Source: Neodiprion pinetum
Lineage: Eukaryota > Arthropoda > Insecta > Hymenoptera > Diprionidae
Assembly: GCF_021155775.2 (NCBI RefSeq)
Contig: NC_060236.1
Location: 6,307,087-6,371,086, forward strand
Length of the DNA stretch: 64,000 nucleotides
Direction of reading: 5' to 3'
This document shows, in pieces, positions 14,690 through 26,915 of this stretch. Below the pieces are notes generated by a model that made no database searches, was not told where the DNA came from, and worked only from the letters and a program-made list of their open reading frames with translations. The translations under genes and the position numbers were made by a program. Each line of letters begins with the position of its first letter. The first letter of the stretch is position 1.

Positions 14690-17600
14690 GTTGACGAGAG
14701 ACGCGGATTACGTAACTATCCAGAGTCTAGACTCGACTGTATATCACGTGTGGCGCCAACTTAAGGACGGTGCGTTCGAACGAATGGTTCGCGATTAGAT
14801 TGCCAAAAGACCAGTTATTATGCCGAAACGGGGTCCGTCCGTGTTTTAGGCGCCGTTAATTCGATCGGGATGTTTATTTTTTGCTCTAATGTTTTTGAGG
14901 CCAATGTCGCGTTAACGGAATGTTAATTTTTCTTTTAAACTTGGCGAATCACTGTACAGATAGATACGTTAGTATGTATAAGATTTAAGCGTTTACAGTG
15001 TATCTAGTTACTATAATTTGTTACCGAAATATTATCCCAATTTTTTTGACCATCCTTACGGTCTACTGTTAAAAAAAAATTACAACCAATTATCTGCTGC
15101 TTCTGTGATGGAATTGAAAATGTTTGACATATTTTTATTTTTTTTTTTTCGAACACAAAGCATACTTTGACATGATTTGATAAAATATGTAACTAAAATT
15201 TGTGCGTACAATATGTAGAAGAAAAATTTTCTCCACGATTGGCAGATTGTTAACTGAATATCCTATGTATAAAATATGCATGTGTATTATAAATGTACTT
15301 ATTATGCATTAATAACAAATTATCTCTTTGCATTCAAGGTTGACTGTAAACAATAATATTTTTCGATCTATCATGTGCAGATAAATGGATTATCATGATT
15401 TAAATAAAATCCTCACATCGCTGATTATAACCACAAATTCACGCAGCTTTAGAGTCTGTATTAATAATTCGATGAAGTGTTCGATCAGCTGCATTCGTCA
15501 AATCGCACGTAATTAATTATAGATCTAATATTATCGCAATCGCGTATTGCGTACATTATACACGTAGAGACCCGGAGTGTTCGTTTTTTATTTCTTGCCA
15601 CGTGTAAAATTTTTCAACCGTCCGAATAGAAGGATTTATTACGCGTCTGGATTCGAGAGTCTTGCGCCTGCAAAATGACATGAAATATATATATATATAT
15701 TTTTTTTTTATATTTTCAAACGGTGGAGTTTAAAAAACCAAAAACTTTATCTACGTCCATATCATTTGCAAACAAAGTCTTTCGAGTTAACGAGGCCAAG
15801 CCGAGTAATATTTGTCTCTTGTAATTTAATTTCAAGCTTTTTGATTCACCTTATCTCGTGACAAAACGATTATAATCAGTTTAAATTCTCCTTAATGTGG
15901 TTATATCAAACGTGCATATTCCGTACGAAAATTGTTATTCGACATGTACACATGCACCTGTATAAAAATTGAACAACTGATAGCAAAAGAGGCCAAATTG
16001 CGTAATATTTACGTATTATAATAATCAAATTATCTCTCGGCGGCTCTAGTCAGTAAATATGATTTATACGCTTCGATAACTCTTCGAAAAATAAAAATTC
16101 TAATTATTCGATAATCAAATTGAATTTGGATAATCGCAAACATGGTCCATAGCATGCCAACACTTCACACATTTCCGCGACTCGATTCGAATATACATAT
16201 AAAAAATATATTTTCATTAAGCTCTGATCTTGTCACAATCTTTTCCTACTTCCTAGATATAATACGAATGAAGAAGTTACACGACAAATATAATACATTT
16301 TCTAATTAAAATCTTTCATCGCGTCAGTTATCTCTGTCCGTTGTATGTCTTAAACTTTATATGCTTCTATTTGCATGGTTTTTTTTTTTTTTTTGGTTTT
16401 GTTTTTCCTTCTCGCACATGCTGATATTATATATCACGATAATCATAGTTTGTCATATGACATATATTATATAACCGAGTATCGAATAAGCCGACGACCC
16501 TCTTAGGCATATGTTCTAGAGTGTTGTGTAACGAATCCGATAAGATATAAAATTCGTACTACCCACTTCAGCGGGTGTGGTAAAACGTGTAACGGATATT
16601 ATATACAATTATACTGACCGCGATAAATTTGAGGGACGGACAAATCCGGGGACAATTAATCGCCTACGGTATAAATGCTTCAGGACACAGACGGATACGT
16701 GTTAGGTATATGGAAAGGGTGCATTATACCAGGTTGAATGGGGTGAATTCACCCTTTGAACGATAAATCGCTTCGCGCGCCTCTACAATATATACCATAT
16801 ATGTATATATATCATATCTACATTATAGGCATAGATACGTGCATGAATGCAGGCTTAAAGTGCGTAGAGATTATACTATGAAAGGGTCATCGAACGCCCT
16901 GCAAGAGACGATAACGAACCTCTCATCCGTTTATCTAATATTAGATATTAACTTTTGTAAGTTAACAATTTACCTGACCCAAATAAAATTGAAATTATAT
17001 ATATATATATCTATATACAAATATGTATATATAATATTGTTTTGCGGTATGCAAAGTCGAAAGTTTTTTCTTCGATATAGATAGGAAAAGAATTGATCTC
17101 GTTGATCCCGACTTGAATCGACTAAATTGCACTTTATAAGTCGATTTTGAATGAACAGAATTGCGTTTGTAAGATGCGCATATCTCGCATATTTGTATAT
17201 ACAGTATAATATGTATGTATAATACTATACCAATGTACAAACGCTGCGAATAGTTGAGCAATTGGGTAAATGTGTATATGTATACGTGGTATTTACGTCA
17301 TCCTTACGCCCCCAGCAGATTGGCAGTGATCGATCACGTACAACGCACATGTCGGCAGAAGTAATAAAAGAAAGATATTTAATAATAGAATTTCATCAGT
17401 TTCATTCTATGGGGAAGTTCTATTCACCGGCATGAGATAAAAACCTATACGTTGGCAAAGAGATTTTCCATTAACTAAATTCGTGTGCTTTTTTATTTTT
17501 ATTTTTTTATTTCTGTTTGATTTCTTCCCTTTATCACCCGTACCTCTCTTTCTCTCTCTTACTCTCTCTCTCTCTCTCTCACTCTCTCCCTCTCCCTCTT

Positions 17601-19722
17601 TCTCTCTGTATAAACACATTTCCAATTATTTTTTCCCTGCACCCCTCAATTCAATCTACATATATTATAAACACAAGCATCGAGAACCTTGCACATGCTC
17701 AATTACAAGTCAATAAACGGTACTCCTTCGATTTTCACCTTTGTATTACATAAAATTTTAACTACGATCTCTATAGCGAACTCTTCAACTTTTTTTTTTT
17801 TTTTTTTTCGTTTAATTGAATAATTTCTATCACTGTAATTTGTTACATTTTTTGTTCATTCGCGTGATTTTCTTTTTTGAGGGGAGGGGGGGGGGGGGGG
17901 GGGTTATCACTGTTTCAAACGCGAATCCCATTGCGCACTACATCGCACTAATCGACTCCAATATAGCGTGCATGCAGATCGCACTGCAGTTGATACATGC
18001 ATTATTATATTATATATAGCGCATCGATGCTGTCCATGCCTGTATGTTTTGTACGCAACCGTATATGTATATCTGAAATGTAATCAATATTCGATTACCG
18101 CCAAAGTGTAATCTCAAGCCAGTCCTGTTCGAAACGGGAACAAAAACGGAGACTTTTTTTGGCTTTTTTTTTTTTTGTTTGTTTTGTTTTTCGCTTTTGC
18201 CACAGGTGTATAATCCCACCGCTGTTCTTCGCAGTGTATTAGGCAAATATAGGTATACAACATGAAAACGGATATCGCAAAGTTTGTCGAATAATGAGCA
18301 AAAAAAGCTTACGGGTATTCATTAGTTCTAGAATATAATAGTCGGATACCTATATTGTGCAACGAGGAGGGAAACTCGGTATTTTCGGACCGAGCTTAAG
18401 TTTGCAATACGAGTCGTAGGCGAAGTCGAAGCCGAGTATTGAAAATACGCGAAGCGAAAATACCGTTGCATTCGTTATACCAACAAGAGCACGAAATTGA
18501 GGTTAGGGTCGCGTAATGTCAGATTTATTCGCTACGACGCGTGCGCGCCGTGCGGAAAATTCCAGTGTTAACTCCTAGGGCTTGAAAATGGTCTTTTCAT
18601 TACTCCGCGCATGCGCATTCGCAGACTCGCGCTGCCGCCGTCATAGAAACGAGTAATTTGTGTACGGAAAAACGCGTAAAATATGCTCGCGTAATATAAA
18701 AGCATTTACCGTTTAATGCGCAATACACACGCACGTATCGTAACGTAAGTCGTTTTATCAAATGCTGCATACAATATATGTATAATATCGTTTTGTAACA
18801 GCGCGTCGTTTTGCACGCGCGATGATCATCGTTATGGGAGTTTAACAGTGTGATAAATGATAATAACGTCGTAGAGAGAATGAGGAAAAAAATTTACTTC
18901 TCCGCAGCTTTGATCGTTAAATTCTATGCGAGAATGAAAATCGTAGTAACGTAATACGCGTATAAAGCAGACGGCATTTTGATTCCGCACTTGTAACAAT
19001 AACCGAGATACAGAATTGTTGCAACTTTGTAACAAGGAGCACGGATTTAGTTTGTTGAACTATTACATTGTACAATACACGCTTCGGGGTCTTTTTGTGC
19101 GTATATCTTCATTACGTACGGTATGAAAACTCGAATAACAGCCGCACTTTTATTATCCATCCGGTGCGGAAAGCGAAGCGGGGTTAGATATTATATCTTA
19201 CTCTCTGTTACTGTTGCAGACGATAGGGAAATAATTTTCAACGATTTATCGTTGCTTGTATTTTACAGCTATTGAAAATAACAATCCTCCAGCAACGATC
19301 ATAATTTTCGTATAAAAATTCACTGCAAGGAAAATCATTGATAACCTCTACAGAGAAAATATGATAAAACAAGTAACACTGTTGTAAACGAATTTTATTC
19401 AGAATCTGGAATTTATTGAATCTATTACGGTAGAAAAATTCTCAGTTACGCGCGAGATTCGATTCACAATTTTTTTTTTTTGTATATATAATGAATATTT
19501 CCGTGCGATAAAATATCGCAAAATTATTGTTTACACTGTAAATCTTGCATTAAAAGATTTCTGTCATTAATTCTATATATATATTATAAGGCTCTCGAAC
19601 AGTAACCGGAAAGTTTCTGCAATTAATTTCCTCTCTTTAATTAATTCACTCTCTCTCTCTCTCTCTCTCTTTTCTCTCTTTCAGAAACAATTTCTCATCA
19701 CACTGCAACTAATTGCATAAAG

Positions 19723-19764
<42 letters not shown>

Positions 19765-22700
19765 GCGCTAATAAATAAGCTGCAGGTAAACAAAACCCAT
19801 TAAATCCCCGTTAAATCCACATCAAGTATAATAATTTGAACGGATGGTTTTTCCACGGGTGTGCAAACAGGTAGACGATGGGTTAAACCATAATTCACAA
19901 TATCGCATTCATGCGTCATAATTAATTAACTCTCGAGTCTGCTCCCCTCATCACGTGTAACCTCGCGCTGTACGAATGCACAGTTTCTATGTTTTAACGC
20001 GGTTAAAAAACGAAAACAAAAACAAATGAAAAAAAAACGTAAAACTTTCGTGCTAATATGTTTCTAAAAAATGCAGCAGAGCATGGAAACGAAACTGTAC
20101 GTAATTCCCGGTGCAATTCTACTAGATTAACGCTAAAACGTTGAGAAAAGGGGAAAAAGAGACGGAGGAGAGCCTCGCGTCAGGTTGCATTAAAGTCTAC
20201 AAAAGTATGCGGAGCTTACACGGAGCTTAACTCTGTCAAACATTTGCGAACGGATCCTTGGAGGATTTTCGTAGAAGACTTGACAACCCAGCCAAGGAAT
20301 CGGTTTAAAATTTATTCCACAAATTTTATTACGTAAATATCAAAGAAGAAGGAAAAACGAAGGGATAGAGAATTTTTAACTCAATTACTGCACATTGCGT
20401 TATGTTTTCATCGTTTTAAATTCGGTTCATCCAGAATTACAGACGTCACGGATGCTAGGGCGTAGGTACTGTAAGTGTGCTGAGTCGGAGAATTTAGCCT
20501 GCTGCTGGTTGGTATAGAATACCGTCCGGAAATAGAGCGAGAGAAGGCTTATTATATATGTATACTGTACATATACGAGACTCGTAGAAGAGTCTAGACT
20601 CCTAGAGAATAGAGAGTGCTGTGCCGTTAATTCGTTTGTCAGGTTCAGGAGTTTGTATATTTGAACGTTGCGTGAAATAAATATTAATTACTTCGAAACT
20701 TGGAACAACCTGAAATTCAGTAAAACCGCAATACGCATATGCATTGAAAAACTCATATTTATGAAATGTCGGGAAAAACTAGGTTTTAGGTCCTTGAAAT
20801 TTTGGAAATGTCATGGTTTTTTTTCCCCAAAAATTGGTGGCCACCCTGTCCAACGTTTAGTCACCTAAATTTCTCGAGTTATTAACTTCAGCCTCATATC
20901 CGAATTCACCTGCATACCGAATCCGCAAATCTATAGATATTCGATAATTTCTTTAACGATCCGCTTTTTTTCTCGTTCTGTTACAGTGCTGGCAAGCTGT
21001 CGAGGCGAATCATGCGGACCAGAAGAATTGGCACGATGTGCAAGACCGTTGCAAACCCTCTCAAGCGACTGGTCAGAATTGGTTACTACGAAGGAACAAC
21101 TCCAACGAGTCTGCATGTAAGTAAAACATCGAAACGCACAAATACTCACCGAATCCTAAAGTGTATAAAAGTTAAAAATAAGGAAACACTGGAAAATGAA
21201 ATTGTAAATATAATAAAAGGAACTTGAATGACTCGGATATTCTATAAGGGTAAGTAAAGTTAGTTCGCGCCTTTGGAATCGTCTGAAATTTTGTGAACCA
21301 TGACAAACAATCATACTCGTGTGTTTGTGTTCTGAAAAGCCAACTTCTGTGAAAGTCACAAGGAAATTGTAAAACGATGATTCGTTTCCTCAATCTTTCG
21401 TTGCATCAACGTCACCAACTTCAGCTTTGTAACATTCTTCGAAACAACGTGATAAAACAATCGATATTAATAAACGAAATAATTGTAAATCGTTGCGAAG
21501 CACTTTAAAAATAACCCAAAATAATTTCAATCAATTAATATCCCGTTTCATTTTTATCTTACAATCGCGTCTTTCCGTTCATTTTCATTTCACCGAGTGA
21601 TTTTCCATTGATTTTCAATGATCTTCCGACTTTCCGGACAAGTTCGACCGATTCCCAGTGACTCGTTGCACACATTCTCTGAGATTCTATCCAAACCGGA
21701 GTTAATTAAGGATCGTCCAGAACGGTTGAAAAGTCATTGGAAATCACTGGGAAATCTTCTCTGAATCTTCACTAAAATTCTTGTCTACCCCGAAGCACTA
21801 AAAGTTTTGCATGAACATTTCTAACTACGGCATACGTTATACGCCCGTAATAATCCGGCCTTTGTAACCGGAAGTTGGTACTAAGATATCAAGTTTTCGA
21901 ATCAACTCTCGGTCCTGGGGTAGAAACGAGGCGGATAATAACATGATGAATAAAGTTTCAACCCCAACGGTCGTTTAACGTCGGAACTGGTAAAGATACG
22001 GAACCGGAGCTCATACATTGTTCAACCTGTTCGTCTTATTGTCAGATTAGGTACAATAAACCATTTTTTAACGCGTCTCGAATATAAAGTCGTCAAATCC
22101 AACGTCAATTGAGAAATTTAATTGTAGGTATAGCGATGCGGGTCTCTATTTGCATAAAAAAAAAAGAAATTTAAACGAATAAATTATATTTGTTATGCAA
22201 ACGATATTTGGTCTTATTTTTTTATATCTTATTTCTATTCGACAAACAATCCAAGTGCAATTAGGTCAGATTGCAAACTGCAACAATATATATATATATT
22301 GTTTTTCACCATTATCTTTTTTTTTTAGTGCTAAAAAATGGAAAAATACTAATCAAAAACTAATGTTTTGTATGCCTTGTTTAATTGTAATAACAAATTG
22401 ATTATTTTTTCTCTTTGATGCCGAAAAACCGAATTATATAGAGTTGAAAAATCGCAATCGATTTTATCCGCATCGTCTCGTATCAATCCAATTTTTCCCT
22501 TGATAATGCAAGCGCGGAAATTGCGGTCCGCATCCGCCGTATATCCTCCAAGATAGATACTCTAGAATCTAGGATATAATACTGAGGGATCCTTTTCAGT
22601 TTTACCCCCAAAGGATCGAGGCCTGCTGCCCGATTTAGACCGTAATAAACGATCGAGTCATTAGCATTCGGGATTGAAAGATTCTTATCAGAGTTCGTAT

Positions 22701-25660
22701 TAATCGGGGCTTAAATATCGAACGACGTTATCGCTCCGCGGTGATTTTTCTTTACATTTCTTCCCGCATTTCTCAATTTCCGTTAATCTTTCGACTCGAT
22801 CCTGACGTATATTGTAACATAATAGAACTTGATCGCGCGTAAACGATTTTGAAATGTTACGTATAACTGCAAACGCTGTAATAAAACATATAAAACGATA
22901 TTCTTTTTTATCTTTTTCAATTCTTTTTAAAATATCTTGTCTAGACTCTTTTTTATTTGTTGCTTAATCAACAATGTTATTAATCGAAAACGTGTTTCTT
23001 TGTTTACGTTACGTACAGAGAACTATCGTCGGCGGTGTCGTGCATAAAAAGGTACACCGCTCAATGCATGAACGAACCTCAACGGCAACACTTCAACGAA
23101 CTTTACGTAGACGTGAATACAGCGATAATGGAACTCTGTCAGGAGGGACCTTATCAAGACAGTGAGTATGAAAGATAATATTATCGTATCTGTGTATTAT
23201 TTGTATATTTGAAAAAAATTTCCCTTCTACTTGTATACATTATAAATATTTATGCTCGATATTTGACATTACGTACAATAACCGCCAACAAGACTTGAAT
23301 TACGCCAACGAGTTAATTAACCGTTATAATTACGATCATTTTCGTGATTATGATAAATAAAATTTGTCATTAGTCGCAGTGATTTTTTTTCCCTCCATAC
23401 CTCTCAACGCTTGACCCGTTAAAATATTTGTACATGCGAAAATGTTTGATTGAATCGAACGATCGATTTGCTTGTCGGAGAAAAAAAAAAAAAATTATCA
23501 TCACTTTCATCGCGTGTTTCAGATTTTCTAAAACACATGCCGTGCATGCAACAAGTCAAACCGCAATTCGACAGCTGTTCGCATAAATATACAGCCCAGA
23601 TGCAGGAGATGGCTGTTATCAAGCCCAACGAACCAATGAAAGAGATTTGCTGGTGAGTTGAATCAAATTGAATACTACTGTCGTTACTATTATATGAAAT
23701 AAACTAAAATAAAACAATATGTGCAGCAAAAAGTTGACGTCGAGTATTGATTGAGTTTAAAAAATTGATATAGTTGCGGAAAGAAAGGGGTTTAAAAAAT
23801 TTTATAATTCCTATATATATATATATATATATATTGTATAGGAGAGGTAATTGCGATGAAATGACAATTCTTACGGTATATAATTCTTTCGACGGGCATA
23901 AAATTTTTTCATCCTTTTTTTTTTTATCGGCCGTGACCGTCCAATTAAGTCGGCAGTTATTTTCAGCGACGCTACGGTCAATGAAACAATTATGTATACC
24001 TTGTAGTCTTGCACGGCCTTGTTAATCAGAATTATACACGAGAATTATTGTGGAATACTGGAATAGCTGCGAGTCGTGACGTCATCGTGCGCATACATCT
24101 CGGTCGCATTAAGCTCAATTGAAGCAATTTAATCCGACTTCTAGTTCAGCCTGATGTTTTGTGAATTTTACGCGACAACAAAAAGAAATAAATCGTGTAT
24201 AATTCACGTATGTAATTTGATAAGCGTAAATTTGACCGAGAAAATTAAAATGTCCCTCGCGCAGTTAAATTTAAATACTTGTTTACAACGAATATGAAAG
24301 AATTATTTGTAACATCGTCGGGTTCTTGATAAATCGGCGAATTTTAGAGATGAAAAAAATTGCCAAAATCAATATACCCCAGATTCAAGTTGTTTGCGGA
24401 AATTTTTCATTTTTAAACATCCTGTGAGCTTTGAAATTATTTTTTACCTTCAATAGCGTGAGATAAGATTTCAAACGAATTCGATACGATCAGATTTGAG
24501 ACAGAGCTTTTCTGTCACTTTTTTTCAAGTTTACATAATAAATCATAATTCTGCATTTGTTTTCTTCCGTGTTCTCCGTATCTGTAATAAGTTGATTATC
24601 CTTTTAATTTTAAATTTGAATATTCTCAAAGATTTTTGTTTTCGGAAATCTACAATTATAATTTCCTCCGAAAATTGAGTTTCCTTTTCCTCTTCCTCCC
24701 TCGCTTCATTTCTTTGGACGTAATTAATTTCCCTAAACGAAAAAAAAAATAAATAAAATAAAAAAAAATAAATAAATGAAATAAAAAAAAAAAAAAAAGA
24801 ATTCGTTCGTCTCGCCGTTGTTTTTAAAATCACATTACCTCCTCGACGATTAATTCAACCATCGAGACCGCGGCGACGAATTTTCGGCTCGATTTTAACC
24901 GGCTAAAATTTCGTTAATTAATCCCCAATTAATCGCCCTTTCGCCCTTGACGTAATCGAATTTTTGCGCAATCTACGCATAGGAAAAAATTTCACTCGAT
25001 ACCGCAGCGAGAGTAAAATGAATTGAATAAAAATTGACAGTTGTGTAAGAATTTTTTTTTAATTCGGTAAGCTTGATTTTATAACTCGACAATTTTATTA
25101 AATTATTTTTTTTCTCCGTCCTTCTCGTTACAGTTCATTCCAAAATTATCTCGACTGTTCGTATCGCACGGTGTTGGTAAAATGCGGCGAGGAAACCGCT
25201 ACTTTTACAAAAGAATTCTTCGATAGAACATCTTCCTCTCTGATCAAGGTAAGCTGCCACAATAATCGCAATATTCGCCTGTATTCTGCAACCCACTTTT
25301 ACAATAAACTGTATTCAATGCTGTTCGTTGAAGTTTCGGGATAAATTATAATTTTTTTTTGTTCCTCTTATTCTTCTTCTTGTTGTTCGAACAAAGTATC
25401 AGCGTGTTCTAGTTTTTTTATTTGCCACATTTTTTCATTTTTCAACCCGTCGACAAGTCTCGAAAGATTACGAGACGTTTTTTCCGAAATTTTCATTTCG
25501 CTTCATTCGAAATAAGTATCTTTTTTTATTTCCGTTACAGAAACATTGCGAAAAGTTCCCGATCAAGAAATGTCTGTCTAGTTCAGGAGCCGTAGCCAAA
25601 ACCGAAGGACTATTTTTATCGATAGTTTTACTCACAGTCGGCAGATACTTATTCCTCTAA
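10000..25660 (+). CDS. Six-exon gene for a secreted, Cys-rich, probably GPI-anchored protein (DUF19-like, tentative)
   Basis: Joined exons 10000-10063, 20987-21116, 23019-23161, 23523-23652, 25134-25248 and 25541-25660 total 702 bp and encode 233 residues with no internal stop. Introns are GT-AG with phases 1, 2, 1, 2 and 0. The start is the ATG at 10000, which opens a signal peptide (hydrophobic residues 11-24; cleavage likely near residue 25 or 26). Fifteen cysteines fall at 26, 31, 39, 64, 73, 81, 105, 120, 131, 155, 156, 164, 173, 197 and 205. If C26 is removed with the signal, 14 remain, which would allow seven disulfides. Residues 207-210 are SSSG, followed by a short spacer and a hydrophobic tail (218-233) ending at the stop: the layout of a GPI-anchor signal. 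No N-X-S/T sequon is present. The Cys spacing, with a CC pair, then CS(Y) and CGEE motifs, recalls insect DUF19/T20D4.11-like proteins, recalled from memory and not searched. Function is unknown; the expected location is the outer cell surface. The exon structure is strong, the family name weak. Confidence 0.88.
11470..11600. promoter_or_regulatory. CpG-rich patch with CRE-like and CCAAT-like sites (intron 1)
   Basis: TGACGTCA at 11503-11510 is followed within 20 bp by GATTGGTC (a CCAAT box on the minus strand) and a GC-rich stretch with GGGCGTG. The combination is promoter-like, though no transcript is shown. It could be an alternative promoter or enhancer of the Cys-rich gene. Confidence 0.3.
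11729..11764 (+). repeat. (TA)n microsatellite
   Basis: Uninterrupted TA repeat of about 18 units. Similar tracts lie near 13941, 19727, 26858, 42592, 43240, 45429, 48129, 51053, 52636 and 59066. Confidence 0.95.
13579..13628 (+). repeat. Degenerate TAGGTGTG tandem tract
   Basis: The phrases TAGGTGTG, TAGGTTAGG and AAGGTTGG recur over 50 bp within a CpG-rich patch of intron 1. Confidence 0.6.
14107..14120 (+). repeat. Short TTAGG run (insect telomere unit)
   Basis: Two full TTAGG units and a partial third within intron 1. Too short to be a telomere remnant on its own, but the unit is the standard insect telomere repeat. Confidence 0.5.
14590..14687 (+). repeat. (GA)n microsatellite
   Basis: An almost uninterrupted GA tract of about 100 bp in intron 1, with GAGT variants at its start. 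It gives a false 75-residue ORF rich in E and R. Confidence 0.95.
17548..17608 (+). repeat. (CT)n microsatellite
   Basis: CT tract with TCTCCC variants in intron 1, opposite in strand sense to the GA tract at 14590. Confidence 0.9.
18346..18482. repeat. CpG-rich foldback in intron 1
   Basis: The arms pair as CGGTATTTTCG (near 18377) with CGAAAATACCG (near 18464) and GCAATACGAG with GAGTATTG. The outer phrases TGCAACGAGG and TTCGTTATACC also pair loosely. The middle contains the repeated phrase CGAAG. The inverted arms support a small mobile-element relic rather than a promoter. Confidence 0.5.
20761..20849 (-). repeat. GGTGGCC-ended dispersed repeat, copy 2 (inverted, partial)
   Basis: On the minus strand it begins ACAGGGTGGCCACC and follows copy 1 (772-860) for about 90 bp with similarity of roughly 80-85% by eye. 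It lies at the end of intron 1, about 140 bp before exon 2. Both copies read open for a short stretch on one strand, which is an artefact of shared ancestry. Confidence 0.6.
20987..21116 (+). CDS. Coding exon 2: end of signal peptide and first four cysteines
   Basis: A pyrimidine-rich tract and TTACAG at 20981-20986 precede the exon, and the donor GTAAGT begins at 21117. Residues 22-64 start LLASCRGESC and end RVC. The signal-cleavage region straddles the exon 1/2 junction, so exon 1 is required for secretion. The intron after it is phase 2. Confidence 0.88.
21117..23018 (+). other. Intron 2 (1.9 kb)
   Basis: It runs from GTAAGT to ACGTACAG. A loose set of AGTGATTTTCCA-type phrases at 21595-21760 is present in both orientations but is too diverged to call an element. 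Otherwise I see only AT-rich sequence and one (TA)n. Confidence 0.75.
23019..23161 (+). CDS. Coding exon 3: cysteines 73, 81 and 105
   Basis: The acceptor is ACGTACAG ending at 23018 and the donor GTGAGT starts at 23162. It encodes residues 65-112, including the amphipathic stretch FNELYVDVNTAIMELC, which looks helical. The overlapping ATG-initiated reading frame at 22974-23165 is an out-of-frame shadow. Confidence 0.88.
23523..23652 (+). CDS. Coding exon 4: cysteines 120, 131 and 155
   Basis: The acceptor is GTTTCAG ending at 23522 and the donor GTGAGT starts at 23653. It encodes residues 113-155, with the phrase FLKHMPCM at its start and KEIC at its end; codon 156 is split across the next intron and restores a second adjacent Cys. 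Intron 3 before it is only 361 bp. Confidence 0.9.
23653..25133 (+). other. Intron 4 (1.5 kb)
   Basis: It runs from GTGAGT to CGTTACAG and is AT-rich. It has a short (TA)n near 23813 and an A-rich patch at 24739-24800. A TGACGTCA palindrome is at 24077-24084. No coding content. Confidence 0.7.
25134..25248 (+). CDS. Coding exon 5: CC pair completed, CGEE motif
   Basis: The acceptor is CGTTACAG ending at 25133 and the donor GTAAGC starts at 25249. It encodes residues 156-194 with Cys 156, 164 and 173. The CxxxxxxxC spacing followed by V-KCGEE and a phenylalanine-rich helix (FTKEFF) is the part that most recalls DUF19-like proteins. The intron after it is phase 0. Confidence 0.9.
25541..25660 (+). 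CDS. Coding exon 6: last two cysteines and GPI-like tail
   Basis: The acceptor CGTTACAG ends at 25540, and the stop TAA is at 25658-25660. It encodes residues 195-233. Cys 197 and 205 are followed by SSSG, a candidate omega site, then AVAKTEG and a hydrophobic end (LFLSIVLLTVGRYLFL). With no cytoplasmic residues after the hydrophobic segment, a GPI signal is more likely than a transmembrane anchor. Confidence 0.9.
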   Translation, partial: KHCEKFPIKKCLSSSGAVAKTEGLFLSIVLLTVGRYLFL

Positions 25661-26678
25661 GCTTTCGACACCGACTCATCGAATCAAACAACCAAAAAAA
25701 AAAAACAAAAACAAAATGGAAAAGAAAGGATGTTCATCGGTGAATTAAACGCTGGCACAACGTTTAAATATTGTTACGCCTTATACATATATATATAAAC
25801 ACACACACGTATATGTATGTATGTATGCAAATGTACATTTTTGACTTAATTAGGTACGAACATAAATATGATTGAGCGATTTCTCGGTATATTATTTGCG
25901 CGTGCAGTGAATGCAATGGTACAAATAATAATCGTGAAAGAATCGCATTTTGAAATTGCTTCATTTATAATTGTATTTATGCTTTATTGTTCAATTTTGT
26001 TTGTTTTTTTTTTTTTTTTTCAACTTTTTTTCTTTCAGCGAAACATCGTATACCATGTATAGTAAATACGTGTATACTGCTCGTAATTGTTACATTATTG
26101 TGAAATAAGAGAAGACAAAGTGAGACAGCGATAAAGATGAGGAAAAAGATGGAAAGAAAATGTTTTGCATCGAAATGTATAAAATTGTCGCGAATATGTA
26201 CAGCGATTTGCAGGAAATTGAAACGTCCGATAGTTTGTATTTGTAAAAAGTTTTAAAATAGAGTATATTGTACTGTTAATAGGAAAGGAAAAAAACGTCG
26301 TAAAATCAAGATGAAAACTTGGAAAGACAAAATTGACGCAACAAAGAATAATCCAGATATCGTGTATTCAATTGTTATTTTATTTTTTATTTTTTTTTCA
26401 CTTTCTTTTCCATCTTTCTCTTTTAAATCATTTTCTTTTTGTCTATGCTTTCTTATCCCGCTATCTTTGTCAGATGTATTTATATTCTTTTTGATCGATG
26501 ATAAAGAGACGATGATAATAATAAGGTATACATGTAATATGAACCAACAACTCACGTTGAATCTCAGTGACCGCTTTTCCTTTTTTTTTTTTTTTTATTC
26601 TTTTTAAGCGGTCGTGTGCACGACTGACATTTATTCCTGTGTAAAAAACGCTTTACCATTAAATACATAATAGTAATA

Positions 26679-26681
<3 letters not shown>

Positions 26682-26710
<29 letters not shown>
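26682..26710 (+). repeat. (TAA)n microsatellite
   Basis: About ten TAA units followed by CAA units in the probable 3' flank of the gene; others lie at 27599-27640 and 28487-28510. Confidence 0.9.
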
Positions 26711-26714
<4 letters not shown>

Positions 26715-26857
26715 CAACAATAATAAGCTTGTCAGTGAGATCGGGTTCACTTTAAACGGAAGTATACGTTTCAAATTTGTCCGTCGACATATTCAGTCAG
26801 TATGATAATCATCACCGTCATTTACACACAAACGTAATATTATGTATAAGCATGTAC

Positions 26858-26859
26858 AG

Positions 26860-26893
<34 letters not shown>

Positions 26894-26915
26894 TACACAT
26901 ACACACACACACACG
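26858..26915 (+). repeat. Compound (TA)n(CA)n microsatellite
   Basis: A TA tract passes directly into a CA-rich tract, a common compound form; another compound TA/GT tract is at 52636-52690. Confidence 0.9.

Larger units (their letters stand above)
10064..20986 (+). other. Intron 1 (10.9 kb)
   Basis: It is bounded by GTGAGT and TTACAG and contains no coding sequence I can support. It holds the (GA)n tract at 14590-14687, (TA)n tracts, three G/C homopolymers, an 18.35-18.48 kb foldback, a GGTGGCC repeat copy at 20761-20849, and CpG-rich patches near 11470-11600, 13370-13640 and 18360-18680. Such a long first intron often carries enhancers. Confidence 0.75.
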
